This document shows positions 23,782 through 35,795 of a stretch of DNA of 64,000 nucleotides, piece by piece. This stretch comes from Alopecurus myosuroides. Taxonomy: Eukaryota; Streptophyta; Magnoliopsida; Poales; Poaceae. Location of the stretch: positions 109,938,263 to 110,002,262 of the forward strand of contig CM054059.1 in NCBI GenBank assembly GCA_028641055.1. The letters are read 5' to 3'. Every line of letters starts with the position of its first letter. Position 1 is the first letter of the stretch. Under the pieces are notes generated by a model that saw only the letters and a program-made list of their open reading frames with translations, did no database searches and was not told the origin of the DNA. Position numbers and translations under genes: made by a program.

Positions 23782-24702
23782 AGGAAAGGCATTTTCTCAA
23801 TATAAAGTTCAGGCACAACAGGATTAACATCATGCACTTCTATATTTCTAGCAGGAACACAATTAACAATATCTTTATAAGGTGCATGGTACTTGTTCAG
23901 CTCATTTTTGGGAATATCAAGATAGGAGGCAAAGGCCTTAAAACAATTTTCAAAGATTTGAGAGTCAAGACCACAAACATCACTAACATTCTATAAATCA
24001 ACAGTTCCCATAAAAGATTTAATGCATTCATAATAATAATTTATACCTAACTTTCTACCTTTTTCATTCTCCCATCCTTCAGTATTTTCTTGAATACGGT
24101 CAATAAGATCCCATTTAGCTTCTTCCTTCATACGTTTGAATGATCCAGAACAAGAAGCATCCAATAAATCCTTATCATGAAGAGGAAGCCTTGCATAAAA
24201 ATTATTGATAACAATATTACTGGAGAGCTCATGAACGGGACAATTTGAGCATTAATAACTTCAATCTCCCGCAAGCTTGAGCAATACTCTCTCCATCATG
24301 AGGCCATAAATTATATATTTGGTTCCGATCTTTATGAATCTCACTGGGAGGATAAAATTTAGAATAAAATAGATCTACAATTTCCTCCCATCCAATAGAT
24401 TGACCATTCTTCAGCATTTTAAACCATTTTGTAGCTCTACCCTTCAGTGATAAAGAGAATAATTTCCTCTTAACTTGGTCCAATGTAATACCTGCACACC
24501 TGAATAACTCACATAATTTATGTATAAAGAGTAAATGATCACCGGGATGGACAGTTCCATCTCCAAAATAGCAGTTATCCATAACACTTTCAACAATTTT
24601 CATATGTATTTTAAAAGGATCCAATTGAGCAGACAACGAGTCATCTACTACATTAGCAGTAGCAGTAGTACTCGTGAATAGAGAACCAAATGAATTCTTC
24701 AT
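23782..24702 (-). pseudogene. Gag of the Sabrina-like element
   Basis: The likely start is the Met of MKNSFGSLF at about 24702; frames running further upstream read through the LTR end and primer site. The conserved Athila/Gypsy capsid block follows: LFRCAGITLDQVKRKLF, LKGRATKWF and FYPPSEIHKDRNQI. A frameshift at about 24235 moves the continuation (ARLPLHDKDLLDASCSGSFK, MKEEAKWDLIDRI) to another frame, and further stops follow to 23782. Without these breaks it would form the particle shell. Confidence 0.8.
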
Positions 24703-24789
24703 AATAAAATAAAGCAGCATGCAGAAATAAAAATAGCACTCACAGTAAAAGTTCCTCTTACCAATTCCACTTACCAATAGCGCTTTTCT

Positions 24790-24802
24790 CGCAACGGCAC
24801 CA
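24790..24802 (-). promoter_or_regulatory. Primer binding site of the Sabrina-like element
   Basis: Minus strand TGGTGCCGTTGCG, a slightly decayed form of TGGCGCCGTTGCC, 11 bases inside the LTR. Confidence 0.75.
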
Positions 24803-25747
24803 GAAAATAGTCTTGATGAACCACAAATATAGGGGTGTATCGTAGTACTTTTGATAAATAAGAGTGTCAAACCCAACAAGGAGCAGAAGGTGTTGACAAG
24901 CAGGTTGGATAGAGGATTCACTATAAACACTAGCAAACATGTTTTTGGTGGTTTTTGATATAGCAGATAAATAAAGTGCGAGTAAATAAAAGACCGTAAT
25001 AATTGAAGTGAGTGGCCGAATCCTTTTTAGAGCAAAGGAAAATCCGGTTGGTTTACTTATGATTACCAAACGTTCTCGTGGACACATGGGAACTTCGTCA
25101 AGCACTTTCATTTCATACAGATTATTTATATTTATTGTTTTGATAGCTGTTGTGCGGGTGAACCTATGCTAATGCACCACCCAACTAGCACTAATACATA
25201 CTTGTTATTAAATTCCTTGTGAGCATCCGCAACTACATGAGGTAATTAAGATAAATCTAACCACAACCTTAAAATCTAGGATCCTACACTCCCTCGTGCA
25301 TCGGTTTCCTAACGGGGGTTTAGGTTTCTGTCACTCCGGCAACCCCACAATTAGTAGCCAAATACACAATGCATCCCTCTAGGCTCATAATGGTGAAGTG
25401 TCATGTAGTCGACGTTCACATGACACTACTAGAAGAATAACACCACAACTTAAATATCAAACCATTAGATATTACTTCAACATAATTCCACTACTAACAT
25501 ATCGACTTCTCCCATGTCCTTAAGGACTAAAAGAACTACTCACAAGACATCATATGGATCATAATCAAAGGTGATATGATGATGAATAACAATCTGGTCA
25601 TAAAGTGCAAACACCGATAAATCTCGTAAGCATCAACTACTAACAAGTAATCCACACCGGGAGAGAGATCTAGTGGAAAACAACAATATAAAACCCTAAT
25701 TGTTACAACGGGATGGAGGTGGATGGTGAGGATGATGGTGCTGGTGG

Positions 25748-25772
25748 TGATGATGATGATGATGATGATGAT
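25748..25772 (+). repeat. (TGA)n microsatellite
   Basis: Eight perfect TGA units inside the Sabrina-like LTR. Frames across it give low-complexity D- or M-rich peptides and are not genes. Confidence 0.95.
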
Positions 25773-26141
25773 CTTGATGATTCCCGGAGCGATGATGACG
25801 ACGATGGCAATGATTTCCCCTCTCCGGGGAAGAATTTCCCCGGCAGATTTCTCCCTGCCGGAGAGCTTTTCTCTCTCTGTTGTTTTCCGCCCAAGGAGGC
25901 GACGGAATATTTCCTCGATAGTTCCTCTGGTCTTAGGGTTCCCTGGGGATGAAGTACATGAGAGGGGGATGCCAGTGGTGGGCCAGGGTGGCCACACCAC
26001 GTGGCGGCGCGGCCAAGGGGGAGGGCGCGCCACCAGGTGGTGTGTGCCCCTGGTGGCCCCCCTCCGGCTCCCCTCGTGGCTGGCTCCCTCAACTGGTATT
26101 CTAAGACTCCTATGATGCCCCGATTCTTCTTATGGTCTTCG

Positions 26142-26146
26142 GAAAT
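26142..26146. repeat. Target site duplication GAAAT (left)
   Basis: Identical to 46058-46062. Brackets the chromovirus 26147-46057. Confidence 0.95.
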
Positions 26147-28236
26147 TGTCGCACCCGGACTTTTAGAGGATACTCACAGCCGTTAAACAGTAGATAAATG
26201 GCTTACGGGGCCTACCTGCACCCGCATCTCAATATGAGTAGGCCAGCACGTAAACGTGTGACAACCATCCTCTACTATTCATCGTCTGTGAAACCATCCA
26301 ATAGAAATCCGAATACTTCCATTGACGTACTTCATAACATACACACATGGTACGTCAACGGCATTTGAACAAGTGATATCACAACAAATCTCTAAGACAC
26401 AAAGAAATAGAAATAAGTGGCAAAAGAGATAGCAAATACAGTCATGGAGAGGACACATGTCCCAACAAGTCATCATTACATCACAGCGGAAGCATTCAAA
26501 GTGTCTGAGTACAGACAAAATCCAAATAGGCCTAAGAGGCCGGAAACGAAAAGTACGGAGCCCATCCACGAAGTCTCGGATCCTGCCCGGGTCCGCTATC
26601 TACTCGTCAGCAGCCTCGTCATACTCCACGTAGTAGCCACCATGGGGATCCTCGGAAACGTAGTCTGCAGAACACGCAGCCACAAAGGGGTCAGTACAGA
26701 CGAGTACTGGCAAGCAAGACGCACAAGATACCAAAGTGTACCCGACAACACCAAGTACAGATGCTTTGGGTTCAAAGGAAGATAGGTGATACAAAGGTGC
26801 GGCAGCGGGCTGCCCTAACCAACTACAGAGACACGCTACAACATCCGGCTAAAAGAAAGGGATAAGATAGCGCATCGGAACCAACTACCACCAACCTCAA
26901 ACAAACCCATCCTGGATCTCGCCCCTTATCCAAAGAAGCAATCCGAGGATAACCCACACAGTTGGATTAATGAAGGTTCAAGTTATTGTGTCAATAAGAC
27001 TATTACTAGTCAAGTCATTATTAATTAGGTGTAAGTTGTCTAATCCTTGTTATCCAGCCCTATCACCAAGTCATCCATAACCGCGGACAACACGGCTTCT
27101 CGAGAAGATTTAACCCTGCAGGGATGCACCAATTTGGCCGTACACGTAAGAATGACCCGCCAGATGGAAAGGCCCTTCCACCAAGCGAGGCACTCAACAC
27201 AACCCAACTCTTCTTCGCATCAAGCCCAAAGAACCCCGTGCAATTGAGCGCACGGCTAATCAAGCCCCACGAAGAAAAGGGGACCCTCATAGCACTCTAA
27301 GAACGTGTCTCCCTAAATGCCGACTACAAAAGTTCCACCCTGGCGCCAAGGGTTCGCACCTGCATATGCATGCGGCAAATGGAAAACTCGAACTAAATGA
27401 GGCGATTTGGACGAGATGCGAATCGAATCAAAGTCGCGGGGGACGCCCATACACGCTTCCCACATGCGGTTAGTGCGCTCATCATGGATCTAGAGGACAA
27501 GAACTTTTCCTGAGTTCGACACTAGCAGGCCTCAAAACCATACCCGGCCTCCTGCCGGTGCCTTATCATCAAATTAGCATTACCTCAACATTAACAGGTT
27601 GTTGTTTAAACATCGAGCCCCCAGAACATGATAAATATGGTAAAGGAAAAAAACGGACATCAGACTCGAGCATAAACAACCCTAAGCATACTAGTAAGAC
27701 ACATGCAACAAGCAACAGGGTTATGGGTGTGGAGGATAGGCTATATCGGGGTTACAGGATAACATGTGATAGGATCGGAACACAAGCAACGAATCTTAAG
27801 GCTAGCAGAATAGACAACGGAAAGTATCGGTCTCCAGTGTGGAAAGGACACAATGGTTCATGTGAGTGAATACTTGCCTGCAAACTCAGTAGCCTGGTAC
27901 TGGGCTAACTCCTCTGAAGTAGTGTCGTAAACCTCGTCTGTCTCAACGTCGTCGTCTATTCGAGAAGAAGAAAAACAAACAACGCAGAGAGACAAACAAT
28001 CAATAACATGGCATAATGCACAAACATGGGATGATGCATGACAATTTAATTGATGCATCAAAGATAAGCTAGTTGACATGGTAACATAAGTAAATGGGCC
28101 TATATGCAATTTGGATTGCATATGGAAAAGCCCATGAATTAAGGTTGAATTAAATGATCTATAAATAACCATCATGTGAAAGTTGTTTAGAATGATGCAT
28201 GGATGATGAAAACAATAAGAAAACAACAATAGCTTC

Positions 28237-28886
28237 AATTTGATATGTTGTTTACCAAGTTTGGAATTTTATTTATTAAGTTATGAAATTTGGCTTCTTA
28301 AATGAGTTACACAAGCATTTGTTGTTTTCACCCATTTTAATTGTTCAAAACAGATAACAAAATTCATATTTGGAAAGAACACAAAATTTTAGATGGAATA
28401 CATACTTCATTTGTTGAAAATGGATTTAAAATGGGCAGGTTATTAATTTGACAATTTTAAATGCATTAATTAAGGAACAGTTGTTTTCAGCAATTTAATT
28501 TATTTAAAACAGAACAAAAAGTTGATATTTGCAAAGTTCATGAAAAATGGAATGGAAAACATATTTTATATGTTCAAAAAGAATTTAGTTTGACCAAGTT
28601 ACTAATTTAGCAATTTTAAATGATTTAAACAAGATTTAAATTATTTAACCAATTTTAATTATTCAAAACAGGAAACAAAATTTATATTTAGAAAGCTTGG
28701 TCAATTTTGCATGGAAAACATATTTTACATGTGACATTTGAATTAAATTTGAATTAGTTATGAATTTGACCAAATTTGAAAGAGTTGTTTGAATTTGAAT
28801 TTTTGAAACCATTTGAAATGTTTAAAACAGTATACAGATGGTTTTAACATGTAGAGAATTTAATTTGGTATGGAAAACATATTTTA
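28237..28886 (-). repeat. Four-unit imperfect tandem repeat, 159-bp period
   Basis: The motif GGAAAACATATTTTA (first unit variant GGAATACATACTTCA) starts at 28395, 28554, 28713 and 28872. A second marker, (C/T)AAAACAG, starts at 28346, 28505, 28664 and 28823. Every spacing is exactly 159. Units are AT-rich and diverged from one another. The same array exists at about 43696-44345. Confidence 0.85.
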
Positions 28887-29194
28887 TTTATTAGATTTGG
28901 AATAGAAATGCAAAAGATATTTGAATTTGAAAACAGGGGCTATTCTGTGATTTTTAAAAGTCTCAGATTTATTCCAGGGGCTTAGGTGCGAAAAAGAATT
29001 TCAGAAAAGCCCCTAGGGCTTCTGCTACGCAGGGCAGAGCAGCCTTGGGTCACTGGCCAGTGGGCCAGCGCCCATCTGGCGCCTGCGTGGCCGCGGGTGG
29101 AAGCTGGCGTGGCCACCACTGTCAATGACAGGTGGGGGCCACGCTTGCGCTCGTAGCATAGCGAAGCAAAAGGGGGTTTTATTCGCGCAGCGGG

Positions 29195-29248
29195 GGTTCG
29201 AACTCGCGACGCGGGCGTGCGCGCGTGTGCCTCTGGCCACTGGGCTGC
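29195..29248 (-). ncRNA. tRNA-like module (box A/box B) in the 3' LTR
   Basis: Minus strand GCAGCCCAGTGG (29237-29248), then GAGTTCGAACC (29195-29205). These resemble Pol III internal promoter boxes A and B at tRNA-like spacing. No convincing cloverleaf is seen, so it is a tRNA-derived relic at most. Two more copies occur in related LTRs. Confidence 0.4.
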
Positions 29249-30597
29249 TGCTCGGTTCGTGACTGAACAGGGAAAGGTGGGGTTTTGAGGTGTATCTCGA
29301 GCGTGCTCGTTTATCTGACAAAACTGAACCCAAATGTTCACTCCGTGGCGGAAACGAACGGCACGGCGGCGCTCGCTCACCGTCATTGACCACAAATTGG
29401 CAGTGCTAGGGTGTTGCGTGGGTGCAGGGGTGAACTAGGAGGGGCAGGCGACACGTGCAAGGTGGCGGGAGGAACAGCAGAGGCACGATGGCTTGCTCAG
29501 AGCGCGATCATGGCGGAGGTGCTCGGGTTCAGAGATAGCACCTGCGCAACTAGGCACGGATCGACGGGGAAACACCTCGGATGGAAGCGGTGGCTCACCG
29601 TGAGTGTGTTGAAGTAGCCGGACGAGGTTGCCGTGGTCGGAGGCGACGAGACGACGATGAGGTTCAGAAAAGGCCGGCGAGGAGACAGGGGAATTCCGGC
29701 GTCGTGGAGGCTGCTCGTGCTCGGTGTTGCGGTCGTAGAGGTAGCAGGGGTCCCGGGGGTGGTGCACGTGTCCCTAGCGTGGCCGGAGAGGCTCCATGGC
29801 GGCGTGTCGACGGCGGTGTCCCTCCCTGTTGCTCTCGGGGTTTTCAGAAGGAAGAAAGGGGGAAACAGAGAGGAGAGGAGATGATGGCGGCGCGAGGAGG
29901 AAGGAGAGGAGGGACGGCTAGGGTTTGGGTGCTCTCGGGGAGTAGATAAGGAGGAGGGAAGGAGCAGGTGGAGGTGCGGTGGTGCGCTGCTACGTCAGCG
30001 ACGTCGTCAGCCGTACGGAGGAGGGTGAAGAGGCCGAGCGGGCCGTGCTGCTGCGTGCGCGCGCTGGCTGGGGTGGTAGGTGGGCTGGGCTGGCCTAGCT
30101 GGCTGGCCTGGTCTTCCTCCCCCAGCCCGTTTTTTTATTTTTATTTCCTTTTCTCTCTTTTTTTTGCAGAAAAGGAAAAGAGAAGAAAAGAAGGGGTTTT
30201 GGGATTTCAAAAAAAATTGTGGTAATTTTTTATAGGCTCTTTATTGCAAAAGCCCAGTTGTACAAACTTTTGTTTTTCAAAATTTTAATTTATTGTTGCT
30301 GTTTGAATTTTAAATGAATTTGATTGAATTTTGCTATAATTGAAATATTGAAAATTAAGCAAGTTAATTATATGAAAATTCAAGTTTATTGGAATCAAAA
30401 TAAATGGTTTGATTTGAATGTTTTATTTGAAAAGGTTGTAACAGACCAAGTGTGAACATAATGGTTTGAAATTTGATTTGAAATTCAAATGGAAAACAAT
30501 TGAAAACAAATGCAATGCTAAATGATGGAATGATGCAAACTAAAATTAAACAAGGAGCAAGCATTGTAGGGTTGTTTTTCATACTTGGGATGTTACA

Positions 30598-30612
30598 AAA
30601 CGCCCCCCTTGA
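30598..30612 (-). promoter_or_regulatory. Polypurine tract of the chromovirus
   Basis: Minus strand CAAGGGGGGCGTTT lies next to the 3' LTR start (30597), the expected plus-strand primer site. Confidence 0.75.
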
Positions 30613-30633
30613 AGGAATCGCGCCCCGAGATTC

Positions 30634-32987
30634 CTACCGAGAAGAGAAAAGGTCCGGATACTTCTTGCGAAGATCCTCTTCGGTCTCCCACGTTGCCTCT
30701 TTATCGGAATGATGAGACCACTGCACTTTTAAGAACTTGGTGCTCTTGTTGCGAGTTTTGCGCTCGGTCTCATCGAGAATGCGTACAGGATGCTCTTCAT
30801 AAGATAGATCTTCTTGCAGATCAATGGAATCATGATCAACTGCACGACCTGGATCTTTGAAGCATTTCTTGAGCTGTGACACGTGAAACACATCGTGCAC
30901 CTTGGATAGCTTTTCTGGAAGTTCAAGACGATAGGCATTTTCTGCACGCCTTGAGAGAATGTTGACGGGACCAATATATCTTGGTGCAAGCTTTCCTTTG
31001 ACACCAAAACGATGAGTGCCTCTGAGGGGAGTTACACGGAGATATGCTTTGTCTCCAGCTGCATAGACCATGTCCCTGTGTTTGCTGTCATAGTAGCTTT
31101 TCTGACGAGACTGAGCAATCCTCAGATTGTCACGAATGATGCGAACTTTCTCTTCGGCCTCCTTAACAATGTCAGGGCCTAAGAGTGAACGTTCACCAGC
31201 TCCAGACCAATTGATTGGACTCCTGCATCTGCGGCCATAGAGAGCCTCAAATGGTGCCATGCCTAGGCTTGCCTGGAAGCTGTTGTTGTAGGAGAATTCA
31301 GCATATGGAAGACATTCCTCCCATTTCATGCCAAAAGAGAGACCACATGCTCTGAGCATATCCTCGAGAATCTGATTGACTCTTTCGACTTGCCCTTGAG
31401 ACTGAGGATGGTAGGCTGTGCTGAACAGAAGCTTGGTGCCCAAGGCTTCTTGAAAGATTTTCCATAAATGAGAAGTGAATATGCTTCCACGGTCTGAGCT
31501 TATTTCTAGCGGAACACCATGAAGAGGAACAATCTTTGCTGTGTAGAGCTCTGCTAACTGACTAGCTGAGATTGTCTCTTTGACAGGAAAGAAGTGCGCG
31601 ACTTTAGTGAGTCGATCAATGACAACGAAGATTGCATCGTTGCCCCTCTTGGACTTTGGAAAACCAGTGACGAAGTCCATTTCAATCATGTCCCACTTCC
31701 ATTCAGGGATTTTCAGAGGTTGGAGAAGACCGGCTGTTTTCTGATTAACTGCCTTGACACGTTGACAAACGTCGCATTCAGAAACGTATTGAGCAATTTC
31801 ACGTTTCATGCTAGGCCACCAATACAGTGTCTTGAGATCCTGGTACATCTTTGTACTTCCAGGGTGTATGGAGAGAGGAGTTTCATGAGCCTCCTTGAGA
31901 ATGACATTTTTGAGACTTTGAATTTGAGGAACTGCAATGCGTCCTTCGAAGAACACAGTTCCCTTGTCATCAATTGAGAAGCACTCAAATTTCTCATTGC
32001 CTGCTTTGATGTGTTCTACAATCTTCTTGATTTCAGCATCACGAAGTTGTTCAGAACGAATCTTGTCCTCGAGAGTTGGACTGGCTGTCAAGTTTGCAAG
32101 ATAGCCTTGAGGAACAAGACCAAGGTTCAGCTTCTGGAATTCTTCATGAAGAGAAGGTTGGCTTTCCATGATCATGAGATTATTGCAATACGACTTGCGA
32201 CTGAGAGCATCGGCCATAACATTAGCCTTGCCTGGAGTGTAAGAAATGGTAAGATAAAAGTCTTTGATCTTTTCAATCCATCTCCTTTGTCTGAGGTTTA
32301 GATCTGGTTGAGTGAAGATGTATTTCAGACTCTTATGATCGGAGAAGATTTCAGTGCGATTACCCAACAAGTATTGTCTCCATTTCTTGAGGGCAAACAC
32401 AACTGCTGCCAGTTCAAGGTCATGAGTGGGATAATTTAGCTCATGTGTGTTCAACTGTCGTGAAGCATAAGCCACAACTTGACGTTCTTGCATAAGAACT
32501 GCACCTAGACCTTGGAGAGAAGCATCACAAAATATTTGGAAAGGTTTGGAAGGATCTGGGCCAACCAGAACTGGTGTAGAAGTGAGTTTAGTCTTCAGGA
32601 GATTGAAACTTTCATCACATTGTGTACACCAGACGAACTTCTTGTCCTTCTTTGTGAGGTCAGTTAGAGGTTTGGCAATCTTTGAGAAGTTTGGGACGAA
32701 GCGACGACAATAGCTAGCCAAGCCAAGAAAACTTCTTACTTGCTTCACCGTCTTTGGAGGTTTCCAATCAACAATTGCTTTAACCTTTTCTGGATCAATG
32801 GCTATGCCCTTGGCAGAGATGACATGACCAAGGTAAGCAACTTCTGAAATCCAGAACTCACATTTGGAGAATTTGGCATAAAGACGATTTTCGCGAAGCT
32901 TCATGAGAGTTAGACGAAGATGTTCTTCATGCTCTTCCTCGGATTTTGAGTAGACGAGAATGTCATCAAGATATACCACAACGAACT
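30634..32987 (-). CDS. Chromovirus pol, 3' part: RT end, RNase H, integrase, chromodomain
   Basis: A 784-codon open stretch. The apparent Met at 33012 is encoded by the inserted solo LTR; retroelement sequence begins with the T/V before [11 protein letters not shown]. Residue positions counted from that artificial Met: RT active site YLDD at about 14-17; RNase H about 160-275 ([23 protein letters not shown]); integrase zinc motif H-H-C-C about 375-417 (CDVCQR); catalytic Asp about 446 (IEMDFVTG), Asp about 507 (SSDRGS), Glu about 543 (GQVERVNQ). A C-terminal chromodomain-like end carries [13 protein letters not shown]. All catalytic residues are present. The 5' continuation is at 37575-38277, on the other side of the solo LTR, so the polyprotein is cut inside the RT palm. 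It would copy and integrate element cDNA; the chromodomain is thought to direct it to heterochromatin. Confidence 0.92.
32983..32987. repeat. Target site duplication GAACT (left)
   Basis: Identical to 37570-37574, bracketing the solo LTR inside pol. Confidence 0.95.
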
Positions 32988-33290
32988 TGTAACACCCAGG
33001 GTTTTTCGCCAACTAGAATTGTTTGTCGTTTTTTTTTCTTCTTCATGGCATGGCATAATGCATCATCATGTATCCAAAACGTGCAAACTAATTAATTGAA
33101 ATTCATCAACTCTTGTTTTTTTTTAAATTTCTAGAAATTATTTGATGCCTAAATCTATTTCTATTAGCACTCCAAATCTTTTTTTTTCTTTTCTGAAAAA
33201 TTATTAAAGCTCAAAAAAAATGTTTTGTGGGGGGAGGCAGCCGAACTGGGCCTAGCTAAGGCCCAGCCGGCCACCCCACACCCCAAACCC

Positions 33291-33431
33291 TAACACACCC
33301 AGGCCACACACGCTACACACGCACGCACACAGAGCCACGCACGCCACGCACACAACGCACACAACACCACACATCACAACTCGCGCACGCACACCGCACG
33401 GAAAAAAAGGGAAAAGGATCGATCGATCGAT
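33291..33431 (+). repeat. CA-rich low-complexity tract plus GATC repeat
   Basis: 33291-33400 is a degenerate run rich in CACA and CACG, and 33417-33431 is a GATC tetranucleotide run, both inside the solo LTR. Confidence 0.85.
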
Positions 33432-35104
33432 TTCCCAAGATGCAGCGACCCCTCGTCCTCCTCCCTATCGAGCGCCGCCAGGAGCTCGATCCCCTCCTGG
33501 CCGCCCTCCCGAGCCCGGCCCTCCTCTGCTCCGGCCGGCCGCCGCCCTCCCTCACCTCCTCCTCCACGCGTTTGGCTGCACGCCCGCGGCCGAGCTCCTC
33601 CCTGGCTCCCCGTTCGGTCGCCGCCGTGGCCATTTGCATCTCCGGCCGGCGTGCCTCTGCCCCGACCTCTCCCCTCGAGCCCACTCCCGGCCACCAACTC
33701 GTCTCCTCCCCTGCCTGCCGTTGCACCTGACGAGGATGGGCTGACGGCGCGTGGACGGCAGAGAAGCAGCTGCAGCCATGGATGACGGCGCGGCCGGACG
33801 GCACGGCCGGTGGCCTCGGTCTTGGAAGGATAGCTTCGGACGGCGGCCTGGTGGGACGGTGGCGTCAAGGAGGACGGCGGCCCGGACGCAACGGCCGCGG
33901 GTGCTTGGATCGACGGTGGCGGGCGCGGGCGCTGGGCCGGCCGGCGACCGGGCGGCATGGACGACGCCGGAGGTCGCGGGAGGAGAAGAAGGGCGGGTGG
34001 AGGCGGCACGACGTCGGAGCTTGAAGCCGTGCAGAGGAGGGGGAGCATCGATCCATCGATGTTCCCTCATTTCGCCCGCCTCCTCGCTCCTGACTTCCAC
34101 CGAGCCGTTGCCGTGCCATCCTTTACTCGCGCCTCCGGCCTCAGCAAGCCCAGATGATCTGAGGACCTGCAAGCACCCCCAGACCCTTGCTCCTCGTCAG
34201 CGAGACCAAGACCCCCTCCCGCGACCTCGGCTGCATCTGAACCGTGCTGGTGCACAAGGGGCAGATCGGGGGCCAGCCTCAACGTCGACATCTTTAGTCC
34301 CCGAAGATGCTCTCACAAGCAACGCAAAATATTGCGTGTCCATCATGGTTGGGTCGATCAAAGTCCTACGCTGATCTATTCCGTGGTGCGGTGTTGCTGC
34401 TGCAACGCCTTCGATGCCGACGGGACGGCAGTGCACGACTGCCACCCTGGCGTCGACACTCATCTCCACTACCTCGACCGCCAACAAGATCTCCCACGCA
34501 CCCGAATATCGGAACCTCCAAGGCCTTCATCGACAATTGCATGACCATGAGCAAACGCCAAGACCTTCGACCCAAGAATGATAACCATCGACATGATCTC
34601 CGTCGTGTATTTGTCTACTCCACCATGTATGCTTTGCGTTGGCCGCCTTCGTCCGTGTCCGGGAGATGATGGCGTGAACCCCGAAGACCGGAGAATCGCC
34701 CAGTTCGCCATCGACCACAAAGATCGGAACCACCAAGATCTTCTATACGGACGCTGCGAGTACCTCGAACTCGACCACGTCTACTTCCTCTTTGGACCTC
34801 GATGAAAAGATCGACAACGACCACCGATGACGTGAACGACTACCTCGGCTACGGAACGAGAACGACTACTTCCGCTACTTCCTCGACGTCGACTACTTCC
34901 TCTACGGACGCCTACTTCCTCCACGTCCTGAAGGCACCGGCGTTGCCCCGAAGATCTCCACTTTCCGGCGTCGAACACCAAGATCCTCTCCACACGTGTG
35001 CACCCCAAACCCAAACCCCTATACCTATGCCCTATTTTCTATAACGTATCAACTATATTTAAAATGTCATCGCATCATGTTTGCATTGCATCTTGTGGGT
35101 TTCG

Positions 35105-35795
35105 GGGTAATAATAATATCACCTAACAATTAATTATGGAATGAGTTGGGATAATTAAATATTATCCCGGTTCCATTTAAAATTGCATAGCTCATCTTTA
35201 TATTATCTCGCCATGTTAAACAACATTTAATCTTGATGGGTAAATAAATAACGTGAACCTCCTAAATGAAATGTTGGGCTTCCGGCTCAATTTAAATTGA
35301 TTTAATTGCATAAATCATAACTAAGTCATTCTAACTCCAAATTTGAAAAGTAAAATATGTTTTCCAATCAAGATTCTCTAAACCTTGCAAATATCAACTT
35401 TGTTTTCTGTTTTGAATAATTTAAATTGCCGAAAACAACTATTTCTTAATTAATGCATTAAAATTGCTAATTTGATAACTTGCTCATTTTAATTCCAAAT
35501 CCAACAAATAAAATATGTTTTCATACCAGAAAAATGCACTTAATCTGTTCATGCCATCCATGTTCATGTTTGCACCTTGCATGTTGCATTTGTAGTAGTG
35601 TTATGTATGTTCACCTAATAAATAAATATGGAATGTGTTGGGGTATTTAATTCAATTGTTGCCCTATTCCATTTAATATTGCTTAACTCACCTATTTACT
35701 GTTTTCCATGGTAAACAACATTTAACTTGATGGTTAGCTAAACAACTTGAACCAATTCCTATTTCTCCGGACTCCGGTTCCGATTAAATTGCTTA
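35105..35795 (+). repeat. Diverged direct duplication inside the solo LTR
   Basis: About 200 bases at 35105-35310 recur at about 35612-35795 in the same order: CACCTAAyAA, then TATGGAATG, TTCCATTTAA, GTaAACAACATTTAA and TTGATGG. Between them lie units ending TAAAATATGTTTTC (35351 and 35509, offset 158), the reverse complement of the 159-bp repeat marker. Confidence 0.65.

Larger units (their letters stand above)
24814..26146 (-). repeat. 5' LTR of the Sabrina-like element, inner part
   Basis: Inner end TGATGAACC at 24814. The remainder of this LTR, including its outer TG end, lies at 46058-46238, separated by the inserted chromovirus. Contains the GC-rich U3/R block (about 25790-26080) and a (TGA)n run. 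Assembled length without the target duplication is about 1.51 kb. Confidence 0.8.
26147..30597 (-). repeat. 3' LTR of the chromovirus (4451 bp)
   Basis: On the minus strand it starts TGTAACATCCC (30597) and ends GGTGCGACA (26147). It aligns with 41594-46057, differing by small indels, for example a 13- to 14-base segment absent near 26420, and scattered substitutions. It contains a 159-bp-period array (28237-28886) and a tRNA-like module (29195-29248). The many frames inside (26279-30860) also recur in the other LTR and are not genes. Confidence 0.95.

Noticed and set aside
25703..26115. D-rich or M-rich proteins of 79-130 codons
   Set aside because: Created by the (TGA)n run inside the Sabrina-like LTR.
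28237..28886. CRISPR-like or satellite array
   Set aside because: Units are contiguous and diverged without spacers, confined to the LTR, and the organism is a plant; it is an internal LTR repeat.
29186..29255. A functional tRNA gene
   Set aside because: Box A and box B are recognisable but acceptor and anticodon stems do not pair convincingly and the segment is part of an LTR; kept only as a tRNA-like relic.
26279..30225. Frames such as 26279-26569, 27858-28238, 28982-29395, 29435-29767
   Set aside because: All recur at the matching positions of the other chromovirus LTR (41723-45685); they are LTR sequence and not independent genes.
31594..32301. Plus-strand frames of 96-127 codons
   Set aside because: They are antisense shadows of the chromovirus integrase and RNase H coding sequence.
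33313..35044. Long overlapping GC-rich frames on both strands (up to 224 codons) in 33.3-35.0 kb
   Set aside because: They lie in the solo LTR leader, overlap in several frames, show only P/R/G/S-rich low-complexity text, and no domain or splice structure is seen.
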